In this document: in pieces, positions 1 to 9,177 of the stretch
How the letters are laid out: each line of letters begins with the position of its first letter
Numbering within the stretch: position 1 is the stretch's first letter
Assembly (NCBI RefSeq): GCF_030161595.1
Contig: NZ_BSUM01000001.1
Location: 2,046,001-2,110,000, forward strand
Origin: Litorihabitans aurantiacus
Lineage (GTDB): Bacteria; Actinomycetota; Actinomycetes; Actinomycetales; Beutenbergiaceae
Direction of reading: 5' to 3'
DNA: 64,000 nucleotides
Notes under the pieces: model-generated
Databases searched by the model: none
What the model was told of the DNA's origin: nothing
Seen by the model: the letters and a program-made list of their open reading frames with translations, nothing else
Translations under genes and position numbers: made by a program

Positions 1-596
1 AGGCGAGCCTGCGAGTTGCGCTGCGTGGCGGCGGTCGTCTCGAGCTCGTCGAGCACGTCCGTCTGTGAACGCATGGCCGAGTTGACCGCGGAGGTGCGCG
101 AGGCGAACTCCTCGGGGCTGCCGGCGTCGAACACCACGCGCAGCGCGGTCAGACCGTCACCGCCGCGGTAGGTCGAGCGCGCGAGCTCGCCGATGCCGTC
201 CTCGGTGCTCGCGATCTGCTCGCTGGACGCCTCGATGTCCCCCGTGAGCGTCGTCGCCTCGGTCTCCGCCACGGTGAGGCGGTCGTCGATGGAGGTCTGG
301 TGCCGCTCGGCGGCGGCCAGGTCGACGACCGCCTGGTCGAGCGCCGCCTGGGCGATCGGGATCTCGCCCTCGATGCGTGCCAGCTCGAGGTAGACCGTCT
401 GGAGGGAGGCGTCGGTGCCCTCGAGCTCGGAGCTGAGCCGCTCCTGCTCGGCGCTGTTGGCCTCGCGCTGCTGCTGCAGCTCCTCGAGGGTGTCGGCGCC
501 GGCCGGACCGGTCACGAGGATCGCTCCGGCGGCGACGGCGAGCGCGAGCAGCGCCGAGGTGCGGCGTGCGGCGGCGGTGCGGGGGTGTCGGCGCAT
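1..596 (-). CDS. Secreted coiled-coil cell-wall hydrolase/activator, N-terminal part (runs off window)
   Basis: Only the first ~198 residues are in the window; the 3' end lies beyond base 1. The ATG at 596 gives an Arg-rich start, a hydrophobic segment at about residues 14-30 and a signal-peptidase-like GPAGADT junction, so the protein is exported. What follows is almost pure heptad-rich coiled coil (LEELQQQREANSAEQERL onward) without Cys. This layout and the position four bases after ftsX match the EnvC/RipC class, in which FtsEX in the membrane controls a periplasmic or cell-wall M23 or NlpC/P60 hydrolase at the septum. The catalytic domain is not visible, so the enzyme class is inferred from context. 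Confidence 0.75.
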   Translation of the reverse strand, partial: MRRHPRTAAARRTSALLALAVAAGAILVTGPAGADTLEELQQQREANSAEQERLSSELEGTDASLQTVYLELARIEGEIPIAQAALDQAVVDLAAAERHQTSIDDRLTVAETEATTLTGDIEASSEQIASTEDGIGELARSTYRGGDGLTALRVVFDAGSPEEFASRTSAVNSAMRSQTDVLDELETTAATQRNSQAR

Positions 597-600
597 GGGC

Positions 601-1520
601 TCAGACCTTCGTGTAGCGGGACAGGCTGACCAGGGAGCTGACCGCCGCGATGGCGATCCCGATCGCGGCGAGGACCGGCGCGATGAGCCAGACCTCCGCC
701 GTCGAGACGTAGTCGGTGACGAACCCGACCGAGCTGCTGAGCCAGTCCTCGACGCCGTAGCGCACCCCGAACCACAGGGTGCCGGTCGCCAGCACGGCAC
801 CGAGCAGCGCGGCGAGCGCGCCCTCGAGCATGAACGGCAGCTGGATGAAGAAGTTGGAGGCGCCCACGAAGCGCATGATCTCGGTCTCGCGGCGCCTGCT
901 CATCGCCGAGAGCCGGATCGTGGTCGTGATGAGGAGGACAGCGGTCACGGTCATCACGACGGCGAGCCCGACCGACAGGATCGTCGCGCGGTTCATCACG
1001 AGGAAGATCGGTTCGAAGATCTCGCGCTGGTCGAGCACCTCCTCGACCCCGGTACGACCCGCGACCTCGTCCATCACGATGTCGATCTGGGTGGGGTCCA
1101 CCAGCGCCACGCGGAACGAGGCCTGCATCTGGTCGACGGACAGGAGCTGGAACCAGTCTTCGTCGCCGGCCTGGTCGCGCACGGCCTCGTAGGCCTGCTC
1201 CTTGGTCTCGAAGAAGACCTCGTCGATGTAGGCCGACATCGCGGGGGCCTCGAGCACGCCGCGGATCTCGTCGATCTGCTCCGGTGTCGCCTCTCCTCCG
1301 GCGCACGTCTCGACGCGCGGGGTGCCGCTCGGGCACAGGAACACGGAGACCTCGACGCGGTCGTACCACTCGCCCTGCATCTTGCCGATCTGCATCTGCA
1401 GCAGCGCGGCGGCGCCGACGAACGTCAGCGAGACGAAAGTGACCAGGACGACGGAGACCGCCATCGACAGGTTGCGTCGCAGCCCCTGCCCGATCTCACC
1501 CAGGACGAAGCGGAAGCGGC

Positions 1521-1524
<4 letters not shown>
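601..1524 (-). CDS. ftsX: Cell division protein FtsX, permease-like subunit of FtsEX
   Basis: 307 residues, a normal actinobacterial FtsX length. A transmembrane helix lies at about residues 20-45 ([17 protein letters not shown]), followed by a large extracytoplasmic loop (about 45-170) with two Cys, and three more helices in the C-terminal third. The cytoplasmic motif [11 protein letters not shown] before helix 3 is typical of FtsX. FtsX transmits ATP hydrolysis by FtsE to a cell-wall hydrolase during division, and the secreted coiled-coil protein directly downstream is its likely partner. The start ATG overlaps the ftsE stop by four bases, so the two are translationally coupled. Confidence 0.96.
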
Positions 1525-2249
<725 letters not shown>

Positions 2250-2413
2250 AGCAGCACGTCACTCACAGCGGACCAGTCTCGGGGACGGGGGTGGTTCACG
2301 TCCGCTGCTGGCAGCGGACGCACTCTGGCCCAGGTCACGATAGGCACACGAACCTGGGAGCCCGCCCGCGCCACGCCGGTGGCGGGCGGCCGTCCGGGGC
2401 GGTCGAGGGCGGT

Positions 2414-3922
2414 TCAGTCCGCCGTGACGACGTTCAGGCGCTCGAAACCCGAGGGCAGCACGAGCACCCGGCCGTCCAGCACCGACAGCGCGCGCGCCCC
2501 GCGCCAGGTCGTGACGACGTCCCCCGTCACCGCGTCCAGCACGGTGACGTCCGCCCCCGCACTCCTCGGCCCCCACAGCTCGTGCAGCGGCAGCGGCGCG
2601 GCCTCGGTCGACACGAGCACCAGCCCGCCCTGCGCCCGGAGGTTGGCCCGCTCCGGTACGGGCACGTCCCAGAGCGGCTCGTCCGTGGCCAGGTCGACGG
2701 CGTGGGCCCGGCCGTCCACGACCTCCAGCCGGAGGCCGGCACCGATCACGTCGGTGGTTCCCGAGGTCCAGCTGGCGACGGTGCTCTCGCGCACCTCGGC
2801 CGTCGCGAGGTCGAGGACGACGTCGGAGGGCAGGTCGGTGCGGTCGGCGTCCGCACCGGTGCGCGCGAGGGTCCACGCCACGGCGTCCCCGGTGGTGTAG
2901 CCGCTCGAGGATCGGTCGAGCGGTGCCCACGTGCACGGGACGTCGGCCGCCGCGCGACCGGCGTCGTCCGCCGCGGTGCGCAGGACCTCGGCCCGGCACG
3001 CGTCATCGGCGGCGTCGACCTCCTCGAAGGTGATGACGGTGTCCGCGCCGGCGAGGTAGGTCGTCGTCGCACGGTGACGGGAGACGACGGTGCCCGTGGC
3101 GACGTCGCGCAGCTGCAGCTCGCCCGCGGGGTCCGAGGTCACGAGTGTGCTCGGAACCACGCGCGCGGCGGACGGTCCGTCCGGGTCGAACCGGTCGTCG
3201 ACGAGGCGCTTCGCGTTCGCCCTCGCGGCGCTGACCTCCCAGGTCGTGGCGCCGTCGTCGGCGACGTGGGCGTAGGAGCACAGGGCGCCGTCGGCCGTCT
3301 GGGCACCACCGGGGCACGTCTCGACCACGAGACCCGTGGCGCTGCCGGCGACCACGATGCCGCCCGGCTCGAGGGAGCGGTCGACCAGCACCTCTCCCGT
3401 GGCACCGTCGAGGACGACCGTCCGGTCCGAGAACGGGGCGGTCACGAGCACGCGGCCGCCGTCCAGGAGCGAGACGTCCGGGTCGTCCCGGAGGTCGAGG
3501 TCGGTGCCGGCCGCCACCGACCAGGCCGTGCGGCCGTCCGGGTCGACGGCGGTCACGCCGCTCCGGGACGCGATCCCGACGAGTCCGTCGGGGAGCTCGA
3601 CGAGCACGGCGGTGAGGGCGGGTGCCGCCACCTCCGTCGCGGCCCCCGGCGGGGCGTACACGATCCGCTGCCCGAGCCACGGCAGCGCGAGCGCCATCAC
3701 CAGCAGCGCCGCGGGCGCGATCAGACGGGCTCGCGGGCGCCGCGCGAGCAGGAGGAGCACTCCCGCCGCGGTGAGCAGGACCCCGGCGCCGTAGAGCAGG
3801 CTGGAGGGGACGAGCGACCACGCCGTCGTGGCGGCCACCACCCCGAGGGCGACGAGTGCCACCGCGAGCACGAGGCCCGCCCGGGTCAGGTGCGGCGCGC
3901 TGGCCCCACGGTTGCTGTTCAC
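2414..3922 (-). CDS. Membrane-anchored PQQ-like beta-propeller protein
   Basis: 502 residues. The GTG at 3922 is chosen because a GGGGGGACC ribosome site lies about 8 nt upstream and the first transmembrane helix follows at about residue 14. Three hydrophobic helices occupy roughly residues 13-100 (LVLAVALVALGVVAATTAW and two more). The rest is extracytoplasmic and made of repeated short beta units such as VDPDGRTAWSVAAGTDLDL, VLDGATGEVLVD and VLDAVTGDVVTTWRG, which is the BamB/PQQ-dehydrogenase propeller signature. No catalytic residues are evident, so a scaffold or binding role is more likely than an enzyme. It interrupts the usual prfB-ftsEX neighbourhood. Function unknown. Confidence 0.8.
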   Translation of the reverse strand: MNSNRGASAPHLTRAGLVLAVALVALGVVAATTAWSLVPSSLLYGAGVLLTAAGVLLLLARRPRARLIAPAALLVMALALPWLGQRIVYAPPGAATEVAAPALTAVLVELPDGLVGIASRSGVTAVDPDGRTAWSVAAGTDLDLRDDPDVSLLDGGRVLVTAPFSDRTVVLDGATGEVLVDRSLEPGGIVVAGSATGLVVETCPGGAQTADGALCSYAHVADDGATTWEVSAARANAKRLVDDRFDPDGPSAARVVPSTLVTSDPAGELQLRDVATGTVVSRHRATTTYLAGADTVITFEEVDAADDACRAEVLRTAADDAGRAAADVPCTWAPLDRSSSGYTTGDAVAWTLARTGADADRTDLPSDVVLDLATAEVRESTVASWTSGTTDVIGAGLRLEVVDGRAHAVDLATDEPLWDVPVPERANLRAQGGLVLVSTEAAPLPLHELWGPRSAGADVTVLDAVTGDVVTTWRGARALSVLDGRVLVLPSGFERLNVVTAD

Positions 3923-3990
3923 CGTCGTCGGTCCCCCCGTGGTTCGTGGATGCGTTCGAGACCGGGCGACGTGGCCGCGGTCCGGGCGGG

Positions 3991-5109
3991 TCAGCCCTGC
4001 TCGGCCTCGGTCTGCGCCTGGCGGCGCCAGCGGATGCCGGCGTCGATGAAGTCGTCGATGTCGCCGTCGAACACCGCCGAGGGGTTGCCCGACTCGTGCT
4101 CGGTGCGCAGGTCCTTGACCATCTGGTACGGCTGCAGCACGTAGGAGCGCATCTGGTCGCCCCAGGATGCCTTGACGTCGCCCGCGAGCTCCTTCTTCTT
4201 GGCGTTCTCCTGCTCCTGGCGCAGCAGGAGGAGGCGCGACTGGAGCACGCGCATCGCGGCGGCGCGGTTCTGGATCTGCGACTTCTCGTTCTGCATCGAC
4301 ACGACGACGCCGGTGGGGATGTGCGTCAGACGCACGGCCGAGTCGGTCGTGTTGACGCTCTGGCCGCCGGGGCCCGAGGAGCGGAAGACGTCGACGCGGA
4401 TCTCGTTCTCGGGGATCTCGATGTGGTCGGTCTGCTCGATGAGCGGGATGACCTCGACGGCGGCGAAGGACGTCTGGCGGCGGCCCTGGTTGTCGAACGG
4501 CGAGATCCGCACGAGGCGGTGGGTGCCCGCCTCGACGCTGAGCGTGCCGTAGGCGTAGGGCGCCTTGACCTCGAACGTCGCCGACTTCAGCCCGGCCTCC
4601 TCGGCGTAGGAGGTGTCCATGACCGTGGTCGGGTGCCCGTGCCGCTCGGCCCAGCGCAGGTACATCCGCATCAGCATCTCGGCGAAGTCCGCGGCGTCCA
4701 CACCGCCGGCGCCCGACCGGATCGTGACGACGGCCTCGCGCTGGTCGTACTCGCCGGCCAGGAGCGTGCGGACCTCGAGCTCGCTGAGCGTGCGTCGGAT
4801 CACCACGAGCTCGGCGTCGGCCTCCTCGAGCGTCTCGGCGTCGTCCTCCTCGGCCGCGAGCTCGACGAGCGCCTCGAGGTCGTCGATGCGCGTCGCGAGC
4901 TTCGTCAGCCGCTCGAGGTCCGCCTGCGCGTGGCTGAGCCGGCTCGTGACGCCCTGCGCCTTCTCGGGGTCGTCCCACAGGTCGGGGGCGGAGGCGGCCA
5001 CCTCGAGCTCGGCGATCGTCGCGCGCAGCTTCTCGGGGTCGCTGACGAGCGTGATCTGGTTCAGGGTGCCGCGGAGATCGCTGATCTCGGCGGTGAAGTC
5101 GGTGGCCAC
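3991..5109 (-). CDS. prfB: Peptide chain release factor 2
   Basis: 372 residues from the GTG at 5109 (protein [16 protein letters not shown]). Upstream in-frame codons exist but do not resemble the family. Domains in order: N-terminal helical domain (about 1-110), stop-codon recognition loop with the RF2-specific SPF tripeptide ([15 protein letters not shown], about residues 205-220) and the peptidyl-tRNA hydrolysis motif GGQ in [15 protein letters not shown] (about 250). RF2 ends translation at UGA and UAA. The reading frame is continuous: there is no in-frame UGA near codon 25, so the programmed +1 frameshift used for autoregulation in Escherichia coli is absent. Confidence 0.97.
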   Translation of the reverse strand: MATDFTAEISDLRGTLNQITLVSDPEKLRATIAELEVAASAPDLWDDPEKAQGVTSRLSHAQADLERLTKLATRIDDLEALVELAAEEDDAETLEEADAELVVIRRTLSELEVRTLLAGEYDQREAVVTIRSGAGGVDAADFAEMLMRMYLRWAERHGHPTTVMDTSYAEEAGLKSATFEVKAPYAYGTLSVEAGTHRLVRISPFDNQGRRQTSFAAVEVIPLIEQTDHIEIPENEIRVDVFRSSGPGGQSVNTTDSAVRLTHIPTGVVVSMQNEKSQIQNRAAAMRVLQSRLLLLRQEQENAKKKELAGDVKASWGDQMRSYVLQPYQMVKDLRTEHESGNPSAVFDGDIDDFIDAGIRWRRQAQTEAEQG

Positions 5110-5161
5110 GAGGAGCCAGCCTACCGGCGCTTCCCCCGCGGCCACCTCGACACGTGGCCGC

Positions 5162-5962
5162 TCACGCGATCGGCGTGCGCCGCACCACGAGCGCCACGAG
5201 CACGCCCGCGACGACGGCGCACCCGACGGCGGCGGCCCAGCCCACCACCGACGTCGCGACGCCGGGCACGTCCCCCACCCCGCCGTCGCCGCTGCCGCCG
5301 CCCATCAGCACGACGTGGGCGAGGATCACGGGCGCACCGACCAGGGGCAGCGCGAGCGTCCCGAGACCGCCGCCGAGCCGGCGATAGGTCACGTTGACGG
5401 CGATGCCGGTGAGGTACGCCGTCGTGCCGAGGATCGCGAGACCGCACGCCGTGGGCACCGCCGCCTCGAACGCCCCGGGCAGGGACGCGCCGTCGGGCCC
5501 TGACGCGGTGGCAACGGCGCGGGAGAGGGCGGTCACGCCGAGGCCGACGACGGCGAAGGAGACACCGACGACGGGTGCGGCCAGGAGCCAGCCCCGCCAG
5601 GCGGAGCGTCGCGTGCCGCCGGCGGCGACGTGCACGGTCAGGAGCCCGGCCGCCGTCACGATGCCCATGACGAACAGGAACACCTGGACGGGGCCGACCG
5701 GGCCGGCGGAGATCTGGATGCCGGCCTCCTCGTCGTCGAGCACGCGCGGCAGCACGATGCCGATCCCGACCTGGAGCACCACGAGGATCCCCCAGAACCA
5801 GAGGCCGATCGCCGCCACGAGGCCGAGCGCGCCGACCAGGATCTGCTCGAGGCCGCGGCGCTCGACGGCGCGGCGGCGGGCGGCGCGGGCCGCCGTCGTC
5901 GCGGCTGGTGTCGAGCCGGAGGCACCGGTGGGTGCGGTGGGGGTGACGGGGGTGCTAGTCAT
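5162..5962 (-). CDS. Multi-pass membrane protein of the YtrA-type ABC operon
   Basis: 266 residues with an Ala/Thr/Pro-rich cytoplasmic N-terminus (about 1-40) and about six hydrophobic segments, for example [22 protein letters not shown] (split between about 42 and 63), [17 protein letters not shown] and [18 protein letters not shown]. No recognised permease motif is obvious. The ATG at 5962 overlaps the stop of the ABC ATPase gene by four bases, and that gene overlaps a GntR regulator in the same way, so it is most likely the membrane partner of the ATPase. The cargo is unknown; related operons respond to cell-envelope stress or antibiotics. Confidence 0.75.
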   Translation of the reverse strand: MTSTPVTPTAPTGASGSTPAATTAARAARRRAVERRGLEQILVGALGLVAAIGLWFWGILVVLQVGIGIVLPRVLDDEEAGIQISAGPVGPVQVFLFVMGIVTAAGLLTVHVAAGGTRRSAWRGWLLAAPVVGVSFAVVGLGVTALSRAVATASGPDGASLPGAFEAAVPTACGLAILGTTAYLTGIAVNVTYRRLGGGLGTLALPLVGAPVILAHVVLMGGGSGDGGVGDVPGVATSVVGWAAAVGCAVVAGVLVALVVRRTPIA

Positions 5963-6870
5963 GACTCCTCCTTCGCGGACGCGCCGCTGCGGCGGGTGAG
6001 GTGGACGAACAGGTCCTGCAGTCCGACGGCGCCGATCTCGAGGCCGGCGTCACGGGCGCGCCCGGCCAGCTCGTCCCCGGGCGAGGTCAGGACGGTGACC
6101 TGCGCCGTCGGGCCGAGGTCGCGACGGGCGAGGACCTCCCGGCCACCGAGGACCAGATCGACCTCGCCGGCGCGGCCGGTCAGGGTGAGGCCGCCGGCCC
6201 GGACGTCGTCGGCGCTGCCGCTGACGAGGGCCCGGCCGCGGTCGAGCACCACGACGTCCTCGAGGACCTGCTCGATCTCGGAGATGAGGTGGGTGGAGAC
6301 GACGATCGTGCGGGGGTGGGCGGCGTAGTCGGCGATGAGCGCGTCGTAGAACGTGGCGCGGTTCGGCGCGTCCATGCCGATCGAGGTCTCGTCGAAGAGC
6401 GTCAGCGGGGCACGCGAGGCGAGACCGATCACGGCGCCGACGGCCGAGCGCTGCCCGCGGGAGAGGTGCTCGACCTTCGTGCCGGCGTCGACGCCGAGCT
6501 CGGCCACGAGACCCGACGCGAGATCGGCGTCCCAGTGCTCGCGCGCGTCGGCGTACCAGGACAGCGTGTCGGCGACGGGCTCGCTGTCGAAGGTGTCGCC
6601 GCCCTCGCGCACGAGCTGGGTGTCCGCCGCGGTGACGGGGTTCTCGAAGGGGTCCTCGCCGTCGACCAGGAGCGTGCCCGACGTGGGGCGGTCGAACCCG
6701 GCGACGAGCTCGAGCAGCGTGGACTTCCCGGCGCCGTTGCGGCCGAGCAGACCCGTGATCGCGCCGGCGCGGATCTCGAGGTCGAGGCCGTCTAAGGCGG
6801 TGGCGTCGGTACCGAAGGCCTTGGTCAGACTGCGGGCGCTGACGCCGATCGGTGCGGGGCGGGTGGTCAT
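5959..6870 (-). CDS. ABC transporter ATP-binding protein (YtrB-like)
   Basis: 303 residues. Walker [20 protein letters not shown] (about 37-55), degenerate signature [16 protein letters not shown] (about 140), Walker [14 protein letters not shown], and switch His in [11 protein letters not shown]. The SRG signature and FDETSIGMD Walker B (Thr-Ser replacing Pro-x-x after DE) are typical of YtrB-type ATPases found with YtrA regulators rather than of importers. The C-terminal ~80 residues form a small extra domain. It overlaps the regulator upstream and the membrane protein downstream by four bases each, forming a three-gene operon. Confidence 0.88.
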   Translation of the reverse strand: MTTRPAPIGVSARSLTKAFGTDATALDGLDLEIRAGAITGLLGRNGAGKSTLLELVAGFDRPTSGTLLVDGEDPFENPVTAADTQLVREGGDTFDSEPVADTLSWYADAREHWDADLASGLVAELGVDAGTKVEHLSRGQRSAVGAVIGLASRAPLTLFDETSIGMDAPNRATFYDALIADYAAHPRTIVVSTHLISEIEQVLEDVVVLDRGRALVSGSADDVRAGGLTLTGRAGEVDLVLGGREVLARRDLGPTAQVTVLTSPGDELAGRARDAGLEIGAVGLQDLFVHLTRRSGASAKEES

Positions 6871-7259
6871 CGCGCGTCCTTCCGGGTGGGGGTGGCGTCG
6901 TCGCCGAGGGCGGAGGCCTCGACGCGGGCGAGGACGACGGCGCGGGGGATGCCGAGCCGCGCGGCCTGGGCGAGGGCGGGGTCGAGCACGTCGGCGACGT
7001 ACGCCGCGCGCCCCGCGTCCCGGAGCAGGTCCCGGGCGCCCGGAGCGACGAACATGCCGAGTCCCCGGCGCTTGTAGAGCACCCCCTCGTCCACCAGGCC
7101 GGCGAAGGCCTTCGCGGCGGTGGCCGGGTTGATGCGGTACGTGGTGGCGAACTGGGTCGTGGACATGACCTGCTCCTCCTCGCCGAGGTCGCCGGAGAGC
7201 ACCTGCTCGCGCACGTGCCGGGCGATCTGCACGTAGAGCGGGTCGGATCCGTCGAACAT
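6867..7259 (-). CDS. GntR-family transcriptional regulator, YtrA subfamily
   Basis: 130 residues from the ATG at 7259. An in-frame ATG 18 bases upstream is less likely because it lies inside the palindromic operator, and a strong AGGAGG sits 4 nt before the chosen start. The N-terminal winged helix-turn-helix ([19 protein letters not shown] to about residue 75, including [21 protein letters not shown]) is followed by only ~50 residues. This short C-terminal region without a ligand domain defines the YtrA subfamily. It should repress its own operon (regulator, ATPase, membrane protein) through the dyad at 7273-7292. Confidence 0.9.
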   Translation of the reverse strand: MFDGSDPLYVQIARHVREQVLSGDLGEEEQVMSTTQFATTYRINPATAAKAFAGLVDEGVLYKRRGLGMFVAPGARDLLRDAGRAAYVADVLDPALAQAARLGIPRAVVLARVEASALGDDATPTRKDAR

Positions 7260-7272
7260 CGTTCCTCCTGGG

Positions 7273-7292
7273 TTCATTACTTAACTAATGAA
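7273..7292. promoter_or_regulatory. YtrA-type operator (20-bp palindrome)
   Basis: TTCATTACTTAACTAATGAA pairs with its reverse complement at 18 of 20 positions (arms TTCATTA/TAATGAA around a TTAA core). It lies 14 bases before the chosen start of the regulator gene and is strikingly AT-rich for this genome. Position and symmetry fit an autoregulatory GntR/YtrA binding site. Confidence 0.8.
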
Positions 7293-7324
7293 CCACAGGT
7301 CCTCCGCGCCGGTCAACCGCGGGA

Positions 7325-7493
7325 TACGTGCGGGGGCTCGCGAGGTATTTGCGGGGAACTCGCGAGGTACTTGTAGGAACTCGCGAGGTACTTGTGGGGA
7401 ACCGCGAGGTACTTGTGGGACGTCTCGGGGTACCTGTGGGCGTTCGCGAGGCACTTCGGAACGTTCGCGAGGCACTTCGGGACGTTCGCGAGG
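7325..7493 (-). repeat. Left array: eight tandem 21-bp repeats
   Basis: Eight consecutive units begin at 7325, 7346, 7368, 7389, 7410, 7431, 7452 and 7473. All are 21 bp except one of 22 bp. The plus-strand consensus is TACTTGTGGGGACTCGCGAGG with a TCGCGA core in most units. The three units farthest right drift to CACTTCGGAACGTTCGCGAGG. There are no unique spacers, so it is not CRISPR. The array belongs to a 693-base stretch without a credible gene between the YtrA regulator and the cysteine desulfurase gene. The same unit recurs in opposite orientation at 7848-7981. Confidence 0.9.
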
Positions 7494-7574
7494 CACGGCG
7501 GCACCTCATCGCCCCGATCCGGCGGCACCATCTCGTGCGGCCTCGACGCGCAGGGCGATCTCTGTGCGCTCCTG

Positions 7575-7699
7575 TCCCGTCGTGAGGTGCGAGCGTCCCG
7601 TCGTGAGGTCCGAGCGCTCCGCCGGACCGATGGCAACGCCTGACCTGCGGCGATGCGCCCGCACGGCGCCCCTGTGCGACCCCGCACCTCACGACGGGA
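7575..7699. repeat. Inner 21-bp direct repeat pair with an inverted copy
   Basis: Two adjacent 21-bp units at 7575-7595 and 7596-7616 (TCCCGTCGTGAGGTGCGAGCG) differ at one base. A reverse-complement copy, CGCACCTCACGACGGGA, lies at 7683-7699. This second repeat family has the same 21-bp period as the flanking arrays and nests inside them, with its centre near 7643 against 7653-7662 for the outer pair. Nothing else recognisable is seen between 7494 and 7847. Confidence 0.8.
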
Positions 7700-7847
7700 C
7701 GCACACACCTCGCGTCGGTACGGTCGACGATCGGACGAACCGATCCGACCAGCCCCGCACTGACACGGACCCGTCGCACCGGATCACCGCGCGGAGCAGC
7801 AGGCGAACGACGGAATTCCGCGACCTCCTCACGGCGACCTCCACGTC

Positions 7848-7981
7848 ACTCGCGAGCTCCCCAAGTACCTCGCAGTCCCCCAGAGCACCCCGCGACTTCC
7901 CACAAGTACCTCGCGAGTCCCCCACAAGTACCTCGCGAGGCCCCACAAGTACCTCGCGAGTCCCCCACAAGAACCTCGCGG
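7848..7981 (+). repeat. Right array: seven 20-22-bp repeats, inverted relative to the left array
   Basis: Units begin at 7848, 7868, 7888, 7909, 7931, 7952 and 7974 (the last is partial). The plus-strand consensus is CCTCGCGAGTCCCCCACAAG followed by TA, the reverse complement of the unit at 7325-7493. The array ends five bases before the stop codon of the cysteine desulfurase gene, so it could shape the 3' end of that transcript. Confidence 0.9.
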
Positions 7982-7985
7982 ATGT

Positions 7986-9176
7986 TCAGCGTGTGAGGGA
8001 GCCGACCGCGTCGGTGAGGGCGGTCGCGGCCGTGGCCAGCTCGGCGGCCGTCGTCGAGCGCGACCACGAGAACCGCAGCGCGGTCTGCGCCGTCTCGCGG
8101 TCCAGGCCCATCGCCGTCAGCACGTGCGACGGCTCGTCCGACCCCGCGTGGCACGCCGAGCCGGACGAGCTCAGCACCCCGCGCTCCTCGAGCTCCAGCA
8201 GCACCGACTCCCCGCTCACACCCCCGAGCACGAACGACGCGTGCCCCGGCAGTCGCCGCGTCGGGTGCCCGGTCAGCCGCAGCCCTCGACCGGCCGGCAG
8301 GAGCGGCCCGACGCCGCCCCGCACCGCCGCGACGAACGCGTCACGCTCGCGCGCGACCGGATCCACGCCGTCGCCCGACGACGCCACCGCCGCCACTCGC
8401 TCGGCCTCGGCCAGCCCGAGCGCGACCGCGAACCCCACCGCGCCCGGGACGTTCTCCGTGCCCGACCGGCGCCCCCGCTCCTGCCCGCCACCGTGCACGA
8501 GCGGCTCGAGCCGCACCCCGCGGCGCACCCACAGCGCACCCGTCCCGGGCGGCGCACCGACCTTGTGCCCCGACAGCGTCAGCGCGTCGACCCCCAGCCC
8601 ACCGACCGCGAGCGGCAGCCAACCCGCCGCCTGCACCGCGTCGGTGTGCAGCGGCACGCCGGCCGCGCGCGTCAGCGCCGCCACCTCGGCCACGGGCTGC
8701 ACCGTGCCCACCTCGTTGTTCGCGAGCTGGAGCGAGACGAGCGCGACGCCGGCCCCGCCGTCGGCCAGCACCGCCGCAACCTCGCCCGGATCGACGAACC
8801 CGTCGCCGTCGACCACGAGCTCGACGACCTCGAACCCCAGGGTGGCGAGCCAGTGCGCGGAGGCCAGCACGGCGTCGTGCTCGACGGCGCTCACCACCAC
8901 CCGTGTGGCCCCGACGGCGGCGCGGCGCGCGAGCGCGAGCCCCTTGACCGCCGCGTTGTCCCCCTCGGTGCCGCCCGAGGTGAAGGTCACCTCCGCCGCA
9001 CGCGCCCCCAGCACCCCGGCCACCGCGCGACGCGCCGTGTCCAGCGCACCCGCGGCGTCGTGCCCGAGCGCGTGCACCGAGGACGGGTTGCCGAACCGGC
9101 CCGTCAGGTGCGGCCACATCGCCTCGAGCGCCTCGCGCCGCACGGGCGTGGTGGCCGCCGCGTCGAGGTAGACCAC
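7986..9176 (-). CDS. Cysteine desulfurase (NifS/IscS-like, class V aminotransferase fold)
   Basis: 396 residues from a GTG one base after the nadC stop. Fold-type I PLP enzyme: N-terminal VYLDAAATTPVRREAL, PLP-Lys in TLSGHKVGAPPGTGALWV (about residue 200), and a mobile catalytic-Cys loop SSGSACHAGSDEPSHVL (about 325-341), which carries SACHAG where NifS proteins have SAC. It releases sulphur from L-cysteine as an enzyme persulfide for Fe-S cluster assembly. As the last gene of the nad operon it probably serves the [4Fe-4S] cluster of quinolinate synthase NadA, as NifS does in the nad operon of Bacillus. It may also be a housekeeping desulfurase. Confidence 0.92.
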   Translation of the reverse strand: MVYLDAAATTPVRREALEAMWPHLTGRFGNPSSVHALGHDAAGALDTARRAVAGVLGARAAEVTFTSGGTEGDNAAVKGLALARRAAVGATRVVVSAVEHDAVLASAHWLATLGFEVVELVVDGDGFVDPGEVAAVLADGGAGVALVSLQLANNEVGTVQPVAEVAALTRAAGVPLHTDAVQAAGWLPLAVGGLGVDALTLSGHKVGAPPGTGALWVRRGVRLEPLVHGGGQERGRRSGTENVPGAVGFAVALGLAEAERVAAVASSGDGVDPVARERDAFVAAVRGGVGPLLPAGRGLRLTGHPTRRLPGHASFVLGGVSGESVLLELEERGVLSSSGSACHAGSDEPSHVLTAMGLDRETAQTALRFSWSRSTTAAELATAATALTDAVGSLTR

Positions 9177-9177
9177 G

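Noticed and set aside
2414-4978. A very long open frame on the minus strand covering the prfB region
   Set aside because: The N-terminal half is a shadow of prfB in another frame (Arg/Gly-rich, no structure). Only 2414-3922 is a credible gene.
3991-5109. Programmed frameshift in prfB
   Set aside because: The frame is continuous with no early in-frame TGA.
7281-7970. Heptad-repeat proteins (PRERPEV, KYLAS patterns) encoded by the repeat arrays
   Set aside because: Any 21-bp repeat keeps a frame open in several phases. No ribosome site, no single favoured frame, and one 22-bp unit breaks the period.
7325-7981. CRISPR array
   Set aside because: Units abut without spacers and no cas gene is near.
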